DNA from: Peromyscus leucopus
Lineage: Eukaryota; Chordata; Mammalia; Rodentia; Cricetidae
Assembly (NCBI RefSeq): GCF_004664715.2
Contig: NC_051079.1
Span: forward strand, 60,008,660-60,072,659
Direction: 5' to 3'
Length of the DNA: 64,000 nucleotides
In this document: piece after piece, positions 33,271 through 44,900 of the stretch
Position numbering within the stretch: position 1 is the stretch's first letter
Layout of the letters: each line of letters begins with the position of its first letter
Made by a program: the position numbers and the translations under genes
Notes under the pieces: generated by a model
What the model was told of the DNA's origin: nothing
Database searches by the model: none
The model's input: only the letters and a program-made list of their open reading frames with translations

Positions 33271-34744
33271 AAGAAAAACAAACTTAAATAAATATGGAAA
33301 TTAAAAATTCAACAAGTTATTTAAAAGTCCAGTGTTTGCCTTACAATAGAATTTATCCATTGAGAGCAGAATATTGGGGCTTGAAAACCAAAAAGAAGAA
33401 TAAGGTTATTCAGTCAATGAAAAGAATATTTTTTATTTGTAAGAACAGAATATACGTGATCTCTGTGAAACTGTAAAATGACCACATGTCTGAATTTTGG
33501 ATACTGAAGAAGAGAAATAATTCTACATCAAAAGCATAGAAAAATGTTTCCAATAAGAAATCATAGAAGAAAATGCCTCAAATCCAGGGAAAAAGAAGTC
33601 CATCCAGGTATACAGAACACCAAACAGATGTGAGTAGAATGGAAATTCTTCATGTCATATTATAGGCAAAATACTGTATATGCAGTGTAAAGTAAGTATA
33701 CTGAAAGCTGTAAGAGAAGGCCAAAATCACATATGAAGGCAGGCCCATCAGATAACAGCAGAGTTCAGTGTAAACATTAAAAGACAAAAGGGACTGGAAA
33801 GATCCATTTCAAGTTCTGAAATACCAAAGATGCCAAGCTGGAGAAGTATACTCAACAAAAGTATATATCATTATTAGAGGAGAAAGTAAAACTTTCTGAG
33901 ATAAAAACAGTCTTAAAAAATTTTATGAGTACTGAGTTCTACAGAGAATATTGTCAGAAATGTTCTAAACTGAAGAAAAAGATAAACACACCCAAGAGGC
34001 TGCAGGAAAAAACTAAGCAGCACTAGGGCTGTTATTAAGTAAAAGAGAACTAAGTAAACACTAAATATTACAAATCCTCCAATCAAATCACTACGACACT
34101 AGCAAATTGAATCAGAAAATGGCATGGCTCTTTTTGCTGCCTCCAAGGAATGCACTTGACCATCTTTTCAGTGGCTACAGCAATGAAAGAAGAGAAACTA
34201 ATAAAGGGATACAAATAGGAAAGGAAAAAGTCAAATTATCCTCATTAGTAAATGTTATGACCCTATGCATATGAGATTCTAATAGTCCACCAGAAAACAC
34301 AAAGAGCTGATAAACACTTTCAGCAAAGTGGAAAGATACAAAATTAACACGCAAAAATCATGTCTTTTATGTCATTGATAAACAAACTGAGAAATAATCA
34401 GAGAAACTTTAAAATTCCCCAAACATTTTAAACATTACCTAGGAAGTGAATGAAGTCCTTTACAAGGAAAACTTTTGTCACCAAAGAAAAGAACCAAGGA
34501 AGACACTAGAAGATAGAGAGAGAACCCCACCCCCATGCTCATGAATTGGAAGAATCAATACTATGAAAATACTCATCCTTCTGAAAGCATTCTATGGATG
34601 CAAAATCCCAATAGTATTCATAGAAATAAAAATAATATCTTGAAATTGATATGAAATCACAAAAGAACCCCAAGGTCAAAGGAACCCTGAGCAAAAAGAG
34701 CACTGTGTGCGGTGTCACCATATCTGAGCTAAAGTTGTACTAGA
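33271..34744 (+). mobile_element. Old L1 LINE, internally deleted, sense
   Basis: L1-like blocks: gaaataccaaagatgccaag (about 33,820), tttttgctgcctccaagg (34,130, endonuclease region), tttcagcaaagtggaaag (34,318) and gaattggaagaatcaatac (34,543, RT). Spacing between them is too short for a complete ORF2. Confidence 0.6.
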
Positions 34745-35166
34745 GCCATCTTAGTCAGGGCTACTACTGCTATGATAAAACACCAAGACCAAAAACAACT
34801 TGGAGAGGGAAGGGTTAATTTCAGTCACACTTCCATGTAATAGTTCATCAGTAAGAGCAATGAGGGGCAGGCACTCAAGCAGGGCAGGAACCTGGAAGCA
34901 GGAACTGAAGTACAGGCCATGGAAGAGTGATGCTTACTGGCTTGCTCCTCATGACTTGCTCAGCCCACTTTCTTATAGAATCCAGGACCACCAGATCAGG
35001 AATGGCACCACCCACCATGGGTTGGGTCCTTCTCAATCAATCACTAATTAAGAAAACGCCTTACAGGCTTGTCTACAGTCTGATCTGGTGGTGACATTTT
35101 CTTAATTGAGACTCCCTCCTCTCAGAAAATTTCTGCTTGTATCTAGTTGATATAAAATTAGCCATC
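34745..35166 (-). mobile_element. Medium-reiterated rodent repeat (RMER1-like), inserted in L1
   Basis: Begins ttagtcagggctactactgc, then ataaaacaccaagacc, and ends tagttgatataaaattagcc. AGCCATC occurs on both sides (before 34,752 and near 35,170), suggesting a target duplication. L1 sequence resumes on the far side. Confidence 0.75.
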
Positions 35167-35545
35167 ATAGCCATCATAATAAAAATAGTGTACTAGTATA
35201 ACTAGGTCAACAGAATAGAAAAGAGGATGCAGACATAAGTCCATGCAGTTTCAGTTACCTAATCTTTTCTAACTAAGTTATCTAAATTATTTATTTACTG
35301 GAGAGAAATTTCAACAAGTGGTGCTAAGAAAATTGAATATCTATAGAAAAATGGAGCTACATTATCATCTCTCAATCTGTGTAAATTCAACTGTAAGTGG
35401 CACAGGCACTTTACTGTAAGACATGAAGAGTTGAAACTGAGGAAAAAGTGCCCATTCAGTGTATAGGCATAAGTAAGTACTCTCTGAGTAGAACCCTGTT
35501 TGGTCAGGAAACAGACAAATAATAAAACAAAACAAAAAAATTGGC
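35167..35545 (+). mobile_element. L1 LINE ORF2 piece, sense (continuation)
   Basis: Contains agaggatgcagacataagtc, caagtggtgctaagaaaatt and gtaagacatgaagagttgaa, matching the L1 ORF2 C-terminal region in order. Confidence 0.55.
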
Positions 35546-35589
35546 ATTTCATTGTGGGTTTTTTTTGTTTTTGTTTGTTTTTTTTTTCA

Positions 35590-35738
35590 GTTTTTTAGAG
35601 ACAGTGTTTCTCTGGGTAGCTTTGGAGCCTGTCCTGGAACTCACTCTGTAGACCAGGCTAGGCTTGAACTCATAGAGATCCACCTGCCCCTGCCTCTCAA
35701 GTGCTGGGATGAAAGGCATGCACCACCACTGCCTGGCT
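35590..35738 (-). mobile_element. B1 SINE, antisense
   Basis: Starts after a T-rich run (A tail): 'agagacagtgtttctctggg', 'ctcactctgtagaccaggct', 'tcaagtgctgggatgaaagg', 'ccaccactgcctggc'. Confidence 0.93.
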
Positions 35739-36715
35739 TTTCAGGGATATTTTGACCATACTCTGACATTCCTGAGACTTACTAATACAGTTAAGCCCTG
35801 AATCAGGGGGCAGAGCCAGCAACTAGTTGACCATAGTATGACCAAAATTGGCCATAGAGAAGCCAGCAATTTGGATAGAGAAGATACACAGGAAGGAAAG
35901 GGGGGAACTTTAGTTTGGCACTTCCTTTTAGTTCTGGCCAAAAAGTAAGGTCAGCTAATTGCTACTCAACCTCTCTAAACTAGCAACCTTTGATCCCCAA
36001 GTCTTATTGATAAATAGAATAGAGACTTAATTTAAACCCACATATCATGGCCGCAGTAGAACTGGGGCCATGTAATCCAAAGCCCCACCAGACCAAGCCT
36101 GAGTGGTTGGCAGGGTACTGACTGTGGGACCATGGGGCTACAGACAATAATTAAAATATTAGTAGATTCATGTGCAGTTGCTAAGCCAAGAGCAAAACAT
36201 CATCACTTAGTGAAATTAATAAACTTCTGTGAAATAAAGTTAACTCTTCATTGAGTAAAGAGACAGCCTATTGAATGGTGTGAAACATTACCATCAATAT
36301 ATTGACAGTATTCACTGTGCTGGAAGGTTCTTTGCAGGCTACTCAGGGAGAAATGGAATCAACCATCTTTCCCAGCTGTGGCCTTTCAATTTATAATGGT
36401 GACCTTCAAGTCAAAATGTTCCCACTAATACAATAGTGGCTGGAATGATTTGGGGTTAACCAACCACCTTCCAATTAGACTTGAGGCCAGCTCCATGGAA
36501 AGGAGCACATGCCTTTGCTTGGAATATTGTAGGGTTTCCAAATGAATACTGTAAACCAGGTCCATACCCTATAGCTGGAGAGGTCACAGGTCCTTGGGGA
36601 GAATATATTATTGGTGCTTTTGTAAATGGACATGTAGCCAAACATTTGTGTTTATACACACAGACTATTTTTCCTCTTAGCCTAAATCAGAGAAACTTTC
36701 ATGTTTGTCTCCCCT

Positions 36716-36756
36716 CTGTCTCTCTGTCTCTGTCTCTGTCTCTGTCTCTGTCTCTT
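36716..36756 (+). repeat. (CTCTGT)n microsatellite
   Basis: Hexanucleotide TCTCTG repeated about six times. Confidence 0.9.
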
Positions 36757-36996
36757 TCCCTAATGACAAAGGTTAATGTGGAGACTCATAAATGGTGAAC
36801 ATGCTGAGAATAAGTGACTGTTGACTTCTAAATGAGACACCTATATCTCCCTCTCCAAAGCCCTGAGAACATTATGAATGAAAGCAAAGATTGTAGGGGT
36901 TGGAGGATGAGAGATGAGCTTGCAAAATGCTGTTTTCTGGATACAACATGGAAGTTACAATTATGACCATATATCCTCTGTAGCTGCCTGCACAGG

Positions 36997-37040
<44 letters not shown>
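36997..37040 (+). repeat. (CA)n microsatellite
   Basis: Pure CA dinucleotides. Confidence 0.95.
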
Positions 37041-37043
<3 letters not shown>

Positions 37044-37434
37044 TTTGCTGCATGAGGTGATAATTAGCATGATGCATAGAACTAGTTACAGTGGGAGAAG
37101 GAAATGATGAATAGGACCACAATAAATCTATACATACATTTAATAACCAAAAATAAATAATTAAGAAAATGAAAAAGCCACTAGTTTAGAATTAGGACTT
37201 GAGTGGATAGCCATATTTCCCAAGAAAGTTTATATATATTCAAAATATGACAATACAATGAAAATCTTATATATTCCCTTGATGACAATTAGAATCTCAG
37301 CTGTAGACACAATCACTCACCCACCATAATAAAAATGTATACAAGGCACAAACACCTCTTTCCATTTATGTGTGGTTTCTATTGTGGATAAGAGTTCCTA
37401 GAGGGCAGGATAATAATCATTAAAAAGACCTAAG

Positions 37435-37964
37435 TGTGGTGATACATTGTTTTACTCCTTAACAAATAAAATTTGCCTGAAGATCAGAGGACAGAGCCAG
37501 CCACTAGATTAAACATGCCCAGGCAGTGGCGGCACACACCTTTAATCCTAGCACTCAGGAGGCAGAGGCAGAGATCCCTCTGGATCTCTGTGAGTTCAAG
37601 GCCACACTGGGCTACATGAGATTGATCCAGTCTAGGAGAGAAACAGAGCCAGGGAGTGGTGGCACACACCTTTAACCCCAGCATTTGAAAAGCACACACG
37701 CCATTAATTCCAGCACTAGTAAGATTGAGATAGGAACTGAAACAGCTGAACAGAGAAAGGCATATAAGATGTGAGAGAACAGGAACTAGAGACCCTTTCA
37801 TTTGAGGACTCAGAAGAATTTAGCCTGAGGATTCATAGAGACAGGATCATCTGAGGAGTTGGTGAGGTGAGAAGTGGCTGTGGCTTGTTTCCTCTGATCT
37901 TTCAGCATTTACCCCAATATCTGGCTCCGGGTTTTTATTGAGACCATTTAGGATTTGTACAACA
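37435..37964 (+). mobile_element. Solo LTR, ERVK type, B1-bearing family
   Basis: Begins tgtggtgatacattg and ends gatttgtacaaca. U3 contains repeated B1-derived words (gtggcggcacacacc, tttaatcctagcactcagg, gtgagttcaaggccac). Then come a TATA-like catataagatg near 37,763 and the family's cttgtttcctctgatctttc and ctggctccggg blocks. No clean 6-bp target duplication is seen. Confidence 0.75.
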
Positions 37965-38075
37965 CTCTAGTACAAGTCTGTATGGGTATTTTCATTTCTC
38001 CTTGGAAAATAGCTAAGAATTGAAAGGCTGCATCTCATGGCAATTATATGATTAACTTTCTAAGAAACTAAAAAA

Positions 38076-38221
38076 TGTACTGGAGAGGTGGGTCCATGCT
38101 TAAGAACATATACCGTTTTTTCTGGGGGCTTTAGTTCAGTTCCCAGCAGCCATGTCAGGCAGCTTACAACCACCTACAACTTCAGGGCATCCAATGCTGT
38201 CTGGCCCTCTCAGGCATCTGT

Positions 38222-38278
<57 letters not shown>

Positions 38279-38315
38279 CATGGATATATACACAATAAAT
38301 AAATATCTTTAAAAA
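38076..38315 (+). mobile_element. B2 SINE, sense, with (CA)n tail
   Basis: 'ctggagaggtgggtccatgc', 'cagttcccagcagccatg', 'ttacaaccacctacaact', 'tctggccctctcaggc'. The (CA)n at 38,223-38,276 replaces the usual spacer before the A-rich end. Confidence 0.82.
38223..38276 (+). repeat. (CA)n microsatellite in B2 tail
   Basis: CA dinucleotides, about 27 units. Confidence 0.95.
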
Positions 38316-38599
38316 ATTAAATGAAACTATAACCTATTATCCTAAATATACAATCCCATCACCAGTGTATGTACTAATTCATCCACTCTTTACCCACATG
38401 AAATCTAGTCTTAAATTAGTGTGTTAAGTTTAGTCACTTGATCTCTGCCTGGGCTCAGATGGCACCCTATTACCAGAATCCTATTAGCACAGTTGAACAG
38501 AGAAGTGCATGCATTTCAGGCCAGTACATGCAGCCTTTTGATTCTTGGGAAACCTCAAAGGCTACTATCAATTGTGATTCATACCTTTTTGTGTATCAG

Positions 38600-39039
38600 T
38601 AGGCAGGGCGGGATACTGATGGTCCCCTCTAAGCTAAACAAAAGAGAATAGACACAGGGTACTTGTTTTATTAAGAAAAAAAAGAAAAGATAAAAAGAAA
38701 AGAAAAGAAAAAAGAGGATATAGAAAAGGGTAGATTATTGAATCTTCTCTGAAAAGAAAAAAGGGAAGATATAGAAATGATTAAATAAATGGTAGATTTT
38801 TGAATATACTCAGAAAAGAAAAAGAATATGGACATGATAAGATAAAAAAAGGTAGATTATTGAATCTACTTTTAAAAGGGAATTACTTGTTTTAAATAGG
38901 ATAAGTAATGAAATTTTTTGTCTGAATTTGTCAAATGTTAATGGACTGGACATTGTTAATGTAATTCTTGACTATAGATTGTATATACCTTTTCTTATAT
39001 TAGTTATAACTTTTTAAATTTTAAACAAAAAAGGGGAAA
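38600..39039 (+). mobile_element. 3' internal region of a second ERVK copy, with polypurine tract
   Basis: Ends in aaacaaaaaaggggaaa (39,023-39,039), a polypurine tract directly before a TGTGG LTR start. Upstream, gtcaaatgttaatggac and ggacattgttaatgta align with the minus strand of 47,811-48,060. An A/G-rich ~61-bp repeat precedes it. No coding frame. Confidence 0.7.
38729..38880 (+). repeat. ~61-bp tandem repeat
   Basis: 'ggtagatt(a/t)ttgaat' recurs at 38,729, 38,791 and 38,851, each followed (except the last) by an A/G-rich gaaaagaaaaa stretch. Confidence 0.75.
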
Positions 39040-39512
39040 TGTGGTTGATATATTGTGCACCTCACATTGGGCACCAGATGTAGCACGAATTGTTAGAAGT
39101 TCTTATTAATAATAACAAAACTGGGAGCCAGATATTGGGATGAATGCTGAAAGATCAGAGAAACAGAACAAGCCACAGTCAACCTCACCTTGCCAATTTC
39201 TCAGCTGATCTTGTTTCCTCAGACTGAAAGCTTCTGAGTCCTCATCCAAATGGATCTCAGCTGAATGGCTGCTAAAAGCCTAAAAGCTTAAAAAGACCTC
39301 TAGTTGCTGGTGCTTGTGCCTTATATACCTTTCTGCTTCCTGCCATCACTTCCTGGGACTAAAGGCGTGTGTCTTTCCCAAGCAAGACATGAGATCTCAA
39401 CTCCTGGGATTAAAGGTGTCTGTCACCACGCCTGGCTTCTATGTCTATCTAGTGGCTGTTCTGTTTTCTGACCCCAGATAAGTTTATTGGGGTGCACAAT
39501 AAATCAACCACA
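39040..39512 (-). mobile_element. LTR (39,079-39,512, minus) plus PBS, joined head-to-head to an LTR start
   Basis: On the minus strand a complete LTR runs from TGTGGTTGATTTATTG (39,512) to CGTGCTACA (39,079), with TATA box gtatataagg. It is followed by TC and a lysine-tRNA-like PBS, TGGTGCCCAATGTGAGG. The sequence then abuts the reverse complement of another LTR's first 22 bases (39,040-39,061), which match the first LTR's start at 21 of 22. So the plus strand reads internal DNA, PPT, LTR start, then inverted PBS and inverted LTR. Confidence 0.85.
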
Positions 39513-40254
39513 CTGTTTCTTTTGGAATTATTGTAGATTAACAGGAAGTGACAAAAAACAGCCCAGAAAGCAGGAAGTGCACATCCCCTTTCTAGTTTCT
39601 GCCAGGGGTGGCATGTTAAGCAACATATTACATAATCAGAATGGTCCTTCTTACAAAAGCAACTTGCTTTGTAGCTTTAATGTCTTCTTAGTCTCTCTAG
39701 CAATACTGACTCAGCTTATTTTGTTTGTTTTCATCTCCTTCCTCAGAAACTCCATCATGTCTGCTTCCTCTAGCGCTACGTTACACTGTTGCCCTTTTCA
39801 CCACAAGAAACTTCAATTGATTAGTGATTCTTGAGTTTTCCTCCATGTACTAAACAGTTTCATAAGGATTATGAGGAGCTCTATGTGCATCAATTTGGCC
39901 ACTTTGATCTGAAGACAGTTGTGGGGGGGAAACTCTAAAGGCCAAACTGGAAAGAACTTTTCAGTGTCGCTGTATTCCAAGCTAGTTCCATCCTACAACC
40001 TGACACCCATTTTTGAGGAAAGAGGGATCTCCCTACTACTCACCGCAAGAGCTACTCCTGACTCCTGTAGATGAGCTAGGACAGGAATCTAAGGAGTGGT
40101 CAGATTTTCATTATATACACCCCAATATATCCAAAGCTAGAAATTCTATTTTACCTGGACCTGTCTTTTCATCATGAATCTAACACACAAGAATTTTCTG
40201 GGGTCATTAACAGCCTTTTAAATAACAAGATAAGAGCACAATTATCCACCAAAA
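39513..40254. other. No recognisable feature
   Basis: Includes a 115-aa plus-strand ORF (39,487-39,834) that starts inside the LTR and has no recognised motif. Confidence 0.35.
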
Positions 40255-40500
40255 CTATGACTATTGGCACTGGTAGGTCTCCCAAGCTCCAGCAGTTGAC
40301 CCTCATACCCATGCACATGTGTGTGGCACTAATTGGATTTAGTGGTTTATCAGAGGGAGATTGAGTGAGAGAGTAAATACATGAAATTGGAGAGGGTCCA
40401 TGTTGGGAAGATTTGGAAGGAGATAGAGGGGAATATGGGCAGTAAATATAACCATTTTCTCTGGAATATATGTATAAAATTCTCAAGATTAAAGAAAAAA
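40255..40500 (+). mobile_element. L1 LINE 3' end, sense
   Basis: atacccatgcacatgtgtgt, aaattggagagggtccatg, ggaaggagatagagggg and an A-rich end resemble the 3' tail at 3.8-3.96 kb. Confidence 0.5.
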
Positions 40501-41478
40501 ACTAATGTTAAAATTTACTAAAATATATAAGTAAAATGATTTATTTTCTAATTTTAAGTGTTCAAGGGGAAAAACATTAAAAAAGTGGAATTAATATTAA
40601 TAAAATATTTTATGTAAAAATATTCAAAAGTATTTCATTATGCAATCATTCTAAAATTATTGTGGCATCTTATATTTATTTCTCATTCCAAACTGCACAA
40701 ATCAGATACGTATTTTATAATCAGGGACAGCTTCAGTTCTTACCAATCTCCTGTCAATAACTTGTGGGAAGTGACTGCCCTGCAGACAGCATAGCTTTCC
40801 ATAGCTCCAGAAACTTGTCCACTATCACTGCTTTCCTAGTTCCTTAGGAACTATATAAAATCTTAAATACAATCATTGCCACCTTTGTAGTGCCCTTGCT
40901 GTTGTGAATTTAAACTGTGTTTAATTTTTACTTTCATTTTAGAATACCAGGAGGAAGAATAAGCCAATTTATAAATTGTGTTTATCATTGCAAGCCCTGG
41001 AAACCACTAAAATACTAGCATGGTCTTCAATAGAAGACACTCTAGAATGTAGGTTCACGGGTGTGAAAAAATAGTAGCAACAAAGAAGAGCACCTGACAT
41101 CCACACTCACATCTGTTTACATGCCTCAAGATTATATTACTACTCAATCATTTTGTCCACTACTATTTGATTATTCTCTATTACCATTTTCTTGTAAGAG
41201 TAGCCAATATTTACTACTTACTATGTATGTATCAAGAACTCTCCTGAGGCTTTACTATTATTTTTAAGTACAATCTTATTAATAACTTCAGGATAAGAAT
41301 GACATTGTCTTCCTTTTACATATGAAGAAAATGAACCACAGAGAAGCTACATAAGCTATCCAAGGTCACAAAGACCCAAGAACTGTTATTCTATAGCATA
41401 TCCACTTGTCCACATGTGGCCTTTTCTTTTTAAAAAGCATATGCACTAGAGTTTGTCTACTTGGGTTTGACACTTTAC
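40501..41478. other. No recognisable feature
   Basis: AT-rich, single-copy-looking DNA. Confidence 0.35.
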
Positions 41479-41911
41479 TGTAGCGATATATTGTGTACCC
41501 TAATAAACTTGCCTGGGACTGGGGGACAGATCTAGCCACTAGATTAGACATAGAGGCCAGACAGTGGTGACACACACCTTTAATCCTATCCACTCAGGAG
41601 GCAGAACTCTGGATCTCTGTGAGTTCAAGACCACACTGGGCTGTATGAGAGAAACTGGTCAGGCAGTGGTGGTACAAACCTTTAATCCCAGCACTGGAAA
41701 GCACACATGCCTTTAATCCTTGGAAGTGGTATCTGGGCAGTGAAAGGTATATAAGGTGTGAGGAAACAGGAACTCTCTTTTTCAGCAGAGGATTTCATAG
41801 GGGTAAGAACTACTCGATGGCTTGTTCTGCTCTCTGATCTTTCAGCTTTCATCCCAATATCTAGCTCCGGGTTTTTTCTACTAATAAGACCATTTAGCAA
41901 TTTGTGTTACA
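41479..41911 (+). mobile_element. Solo LTR, ERVK type, with exact 6-bp target duplication
   Basis: Runs tgtagcgatatattg … tttgtgttaca, 433 bp. CTTTAC precedes (41,473-41,478) and follows (41,912-41,917) exactly. U3 carries B1-derived words (acacacctttaatcc, ctgtgagttcaagaccac), then TATATAAGG at 41,748-41,756, then the family's cttgttctgctctctgatc block. It is the best-delimited member of the family. Confidence 0.92.
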
Positions 41912-44900
41912 CTTTACCTCTCTGCTTTCAAGATTTGTAACCCTGAGATGACCATCTGTCCTACCTATTCTTCATTTTTTTGTTAGTGTAATGCACATAA
42001 CATTATCACCCACCACATATAACTGAGTCCTGATCACATGTGACAACAGGTGTCAACACTGCTTCTCATATCAGTGGAGAGATGGCTGTGGCCATGAGGA
42101 TACCAGTAGCTGCTTCTTAGCATCGGCAGTTCTATCTACACAGGTGGGTATCCTCATTGCCACCATCCACACTGAAGACACAACTCACATCCACATTTGG
42201 ACCTCATTGAAATTTCCACCAGCTTTTCTCCAGGTACTCTCTGTCTGCCATGAGAATATTTGTATGACTTTGGATGCTATTGTTTTATTAAAACCTTTGC
42301 ATGCCTTTTATTTTTTTTTTAAAGCAAAAAAATGTCTGTCAGTACCGGATAAAACTGACTGTGATCTCTAGTTTGGGTTGTCCTGCTGCTAAGCAAGGTT
42401 AACCATTAATCACATTATAAGTCATCATGGTTACTAACCTTATGAAGAACATCTTGAATGACTGGCCTGAACCTGGTTGAATTTTAAAAATGAAGGGAAA
42501 AAAAGTGAAATGGTTTCACATTTGAGATAGATAGTTTTCTTTTACTAATTAAATTTGTATCAAAGATGTAAGTTTGAATAACAGGTTAAAATAATTCATA
42601 AAAAGCACATCCTATTATAATCATAACTATAACCATTAAAAACCTTATGTTTTTATGTTACATCAATGAAATTACAAAGCACGTAATTTTAAAAGGACCA
42701 ATTTCAGGAACCACGAAGAAACAGAGCAGTATGTACATCAGTTGATATTTTAGTTAGTAGATGCTTTCTTAAAAGTCTCAGTTCTAGGGCAGACAATAGA
42801 AACTCTACTGACAAGAAATGTGCTATGGCTGTGCTAAATGCATCCCTTCAATTGAAGGCCTCCAAAATGAAGGGAAGAAAACTGATTTGAAATGGTCTGA
42901 AAGCCTAATTCTGTTAGTGGGAATGAAAATTGATAAACAGCATTTGAGTGACCTACTGGAACAAATAGATTCTTGATACAGCAGGAATCCAGCTGCTATT
43001 ACGTTCCAGATGAACAAGCATTACTTAAATAAATAAATCCCTTATATTTCAGTACATGTTTTGCAGGTGTGCTGCATTTATGAAGTCAGAGAAGAATCCC
43101 AGCTGGAAAGGCACAGAATACCCCTCTGGGAGGTGGCATGGAATCAGTAGAATAGATAGAAAGGTCACTGAGCTCCGGGGGGCGGGGGCAGTTGTATTTA
43201 ACAGCCTTCTCTTAACAGAGGCTGCTATTAGCATAGTGGTATTTTGAATTTATCAAGCATCTCACAGCTCTGAGTTTCAGTGAGAACTGCAAACACTAAT
43301 TAAGCCTCATGATATCCCTCAAGATGTTGGAAGATATTGTCTACATCCCACAGATGATGTGACCCAGAACTGAAGAAGCTAACCCAGGGAACTAAGAAAT
43401 ATAAATCAGCCAATTGTAAATCTGAAAACATGACTGCAGGAATTGCAAGTTCTTACCTCTGGGGAAAAAATGTAAGATGAAGTGGACTTTAGCAGGTGAA
43501 CAGAAGGAAAAGAAACCCTGTTCCTAGGGTCGCTCAAGACAGAATCATCCTAACAGAGTGAGCAAAAGCAGCTCCTGTTCCCTGACATTTTTTTGTCAAC
43601 TGAAAGAAACAGAATCAATTTGCTAAACTTAAAAAAAGAAAGAGAAAGAAAAAGAAAAAATGCAATCCCTCACAAAGCAAAAGTAAAATAAATCAAATGT
43701 TGTCTAACTGTGTTGCACTAAAATCACTAATGCTTAGTCATTTTAATGGAGAAGAAATTCATTTCTCATCCTGGATATAAAAAGTCAGATCCCAAATATC
43801 TGCTTCTTATTAAGAATCCTCCTTTGGAAAGAATAAAAAGGAATGAAACTTTTCACCCAGAAGGAGTGGGAGATGTCACTTATGGAAAAGGCAGGTTTCA
43901 GGTGTATTTGACAAACGACAGCGATGGCATTTTCAGAAGCACAAAAGCTGGAGCAGTGTGATTCGGAGGTGAAATCTCTCTGAGTTGCAAATGGGATTAT
44001 AAATAAAGTGCTGTTAAAAGGACCAATCACAGAACCATTTACCACAATGACTTAAAACAGAGCAAAAGGACTACATTTACGGTGGCCTGATACATCCACC
44101 ACCTGCCATTTTAATCTCTGCAACAGACAACCTTAACAATATCAAAGACAGGTTTATTATCAAAGTCCACATATTCTATTTTACAAACTCTCACTAACAG
44201 CAGAACATAAATGGCAGCCGCAAGAAGTTACTCTGATGCAACATATCATTTAATTTCCTCTGACAGGTTTGCTATTCTTTGAAACTGTAAATTCATTCAT
44301 TAGAGAGAAGTGGCTTGTTAGGCTGTGATATATTATTTTTTGTTTGTTTGCAAGGATAGAGCACTATCTCTTTGATGTATAGTATGCTGCTGAGGAGTGC
44401 TTCTGTTTATATTGATGGGGGAAAATATTGATGACAGACCCCAAATTAAGTGTTTTGTTTTATAGTTCTGATTGAACTCAGTGAAATCAGTAGCATAAAT
44501 TAGGAAACAGAACAGGCTATGGATTTTTGTGTGGAATAGGGAATTAAGAGTTTAGAATTGCATCCTTTATCATAATACAAATGAAGGATTCTTAGTCTTG
44601 CTTTGAGTTTTCTTACAGAATATATCTTTCATCTGGATCACATGGCCTTTTCTCATATTGGTATTCATCATTAAGTGAAAACTATCCAAGACCATCTTCC
44701 CGCACATTACAAACACAGAGAGAAATGCATTAGGAAGAATTGTATACAGAGAGAAGTTAAGAAGGATGGCATTAGGAACACGGCGAATGAAATCAGTCTG
44801 CACTTAGGAAGTCGTGGCGAAAGGATGAAATGCGGTGGAGTGGGCACCTTCGGGTCCTGCCAGGTATGCACACCACGTGCAACAAGAGTTGGTACTAGGA

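Larger units (their letters stand above)
36160..37140 (+). mobile_element. L1 LINE end of ORF2 and 3' UTR, sense
   Basis: Words shared with other L1 3' parts: tgctggaaggttctttgcag, ggggttaaccaaccacc, gacttgaggccagctccatg, then gtaggggttggaggatgaga. It contains two simple repeats. Confidence 0.5.
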
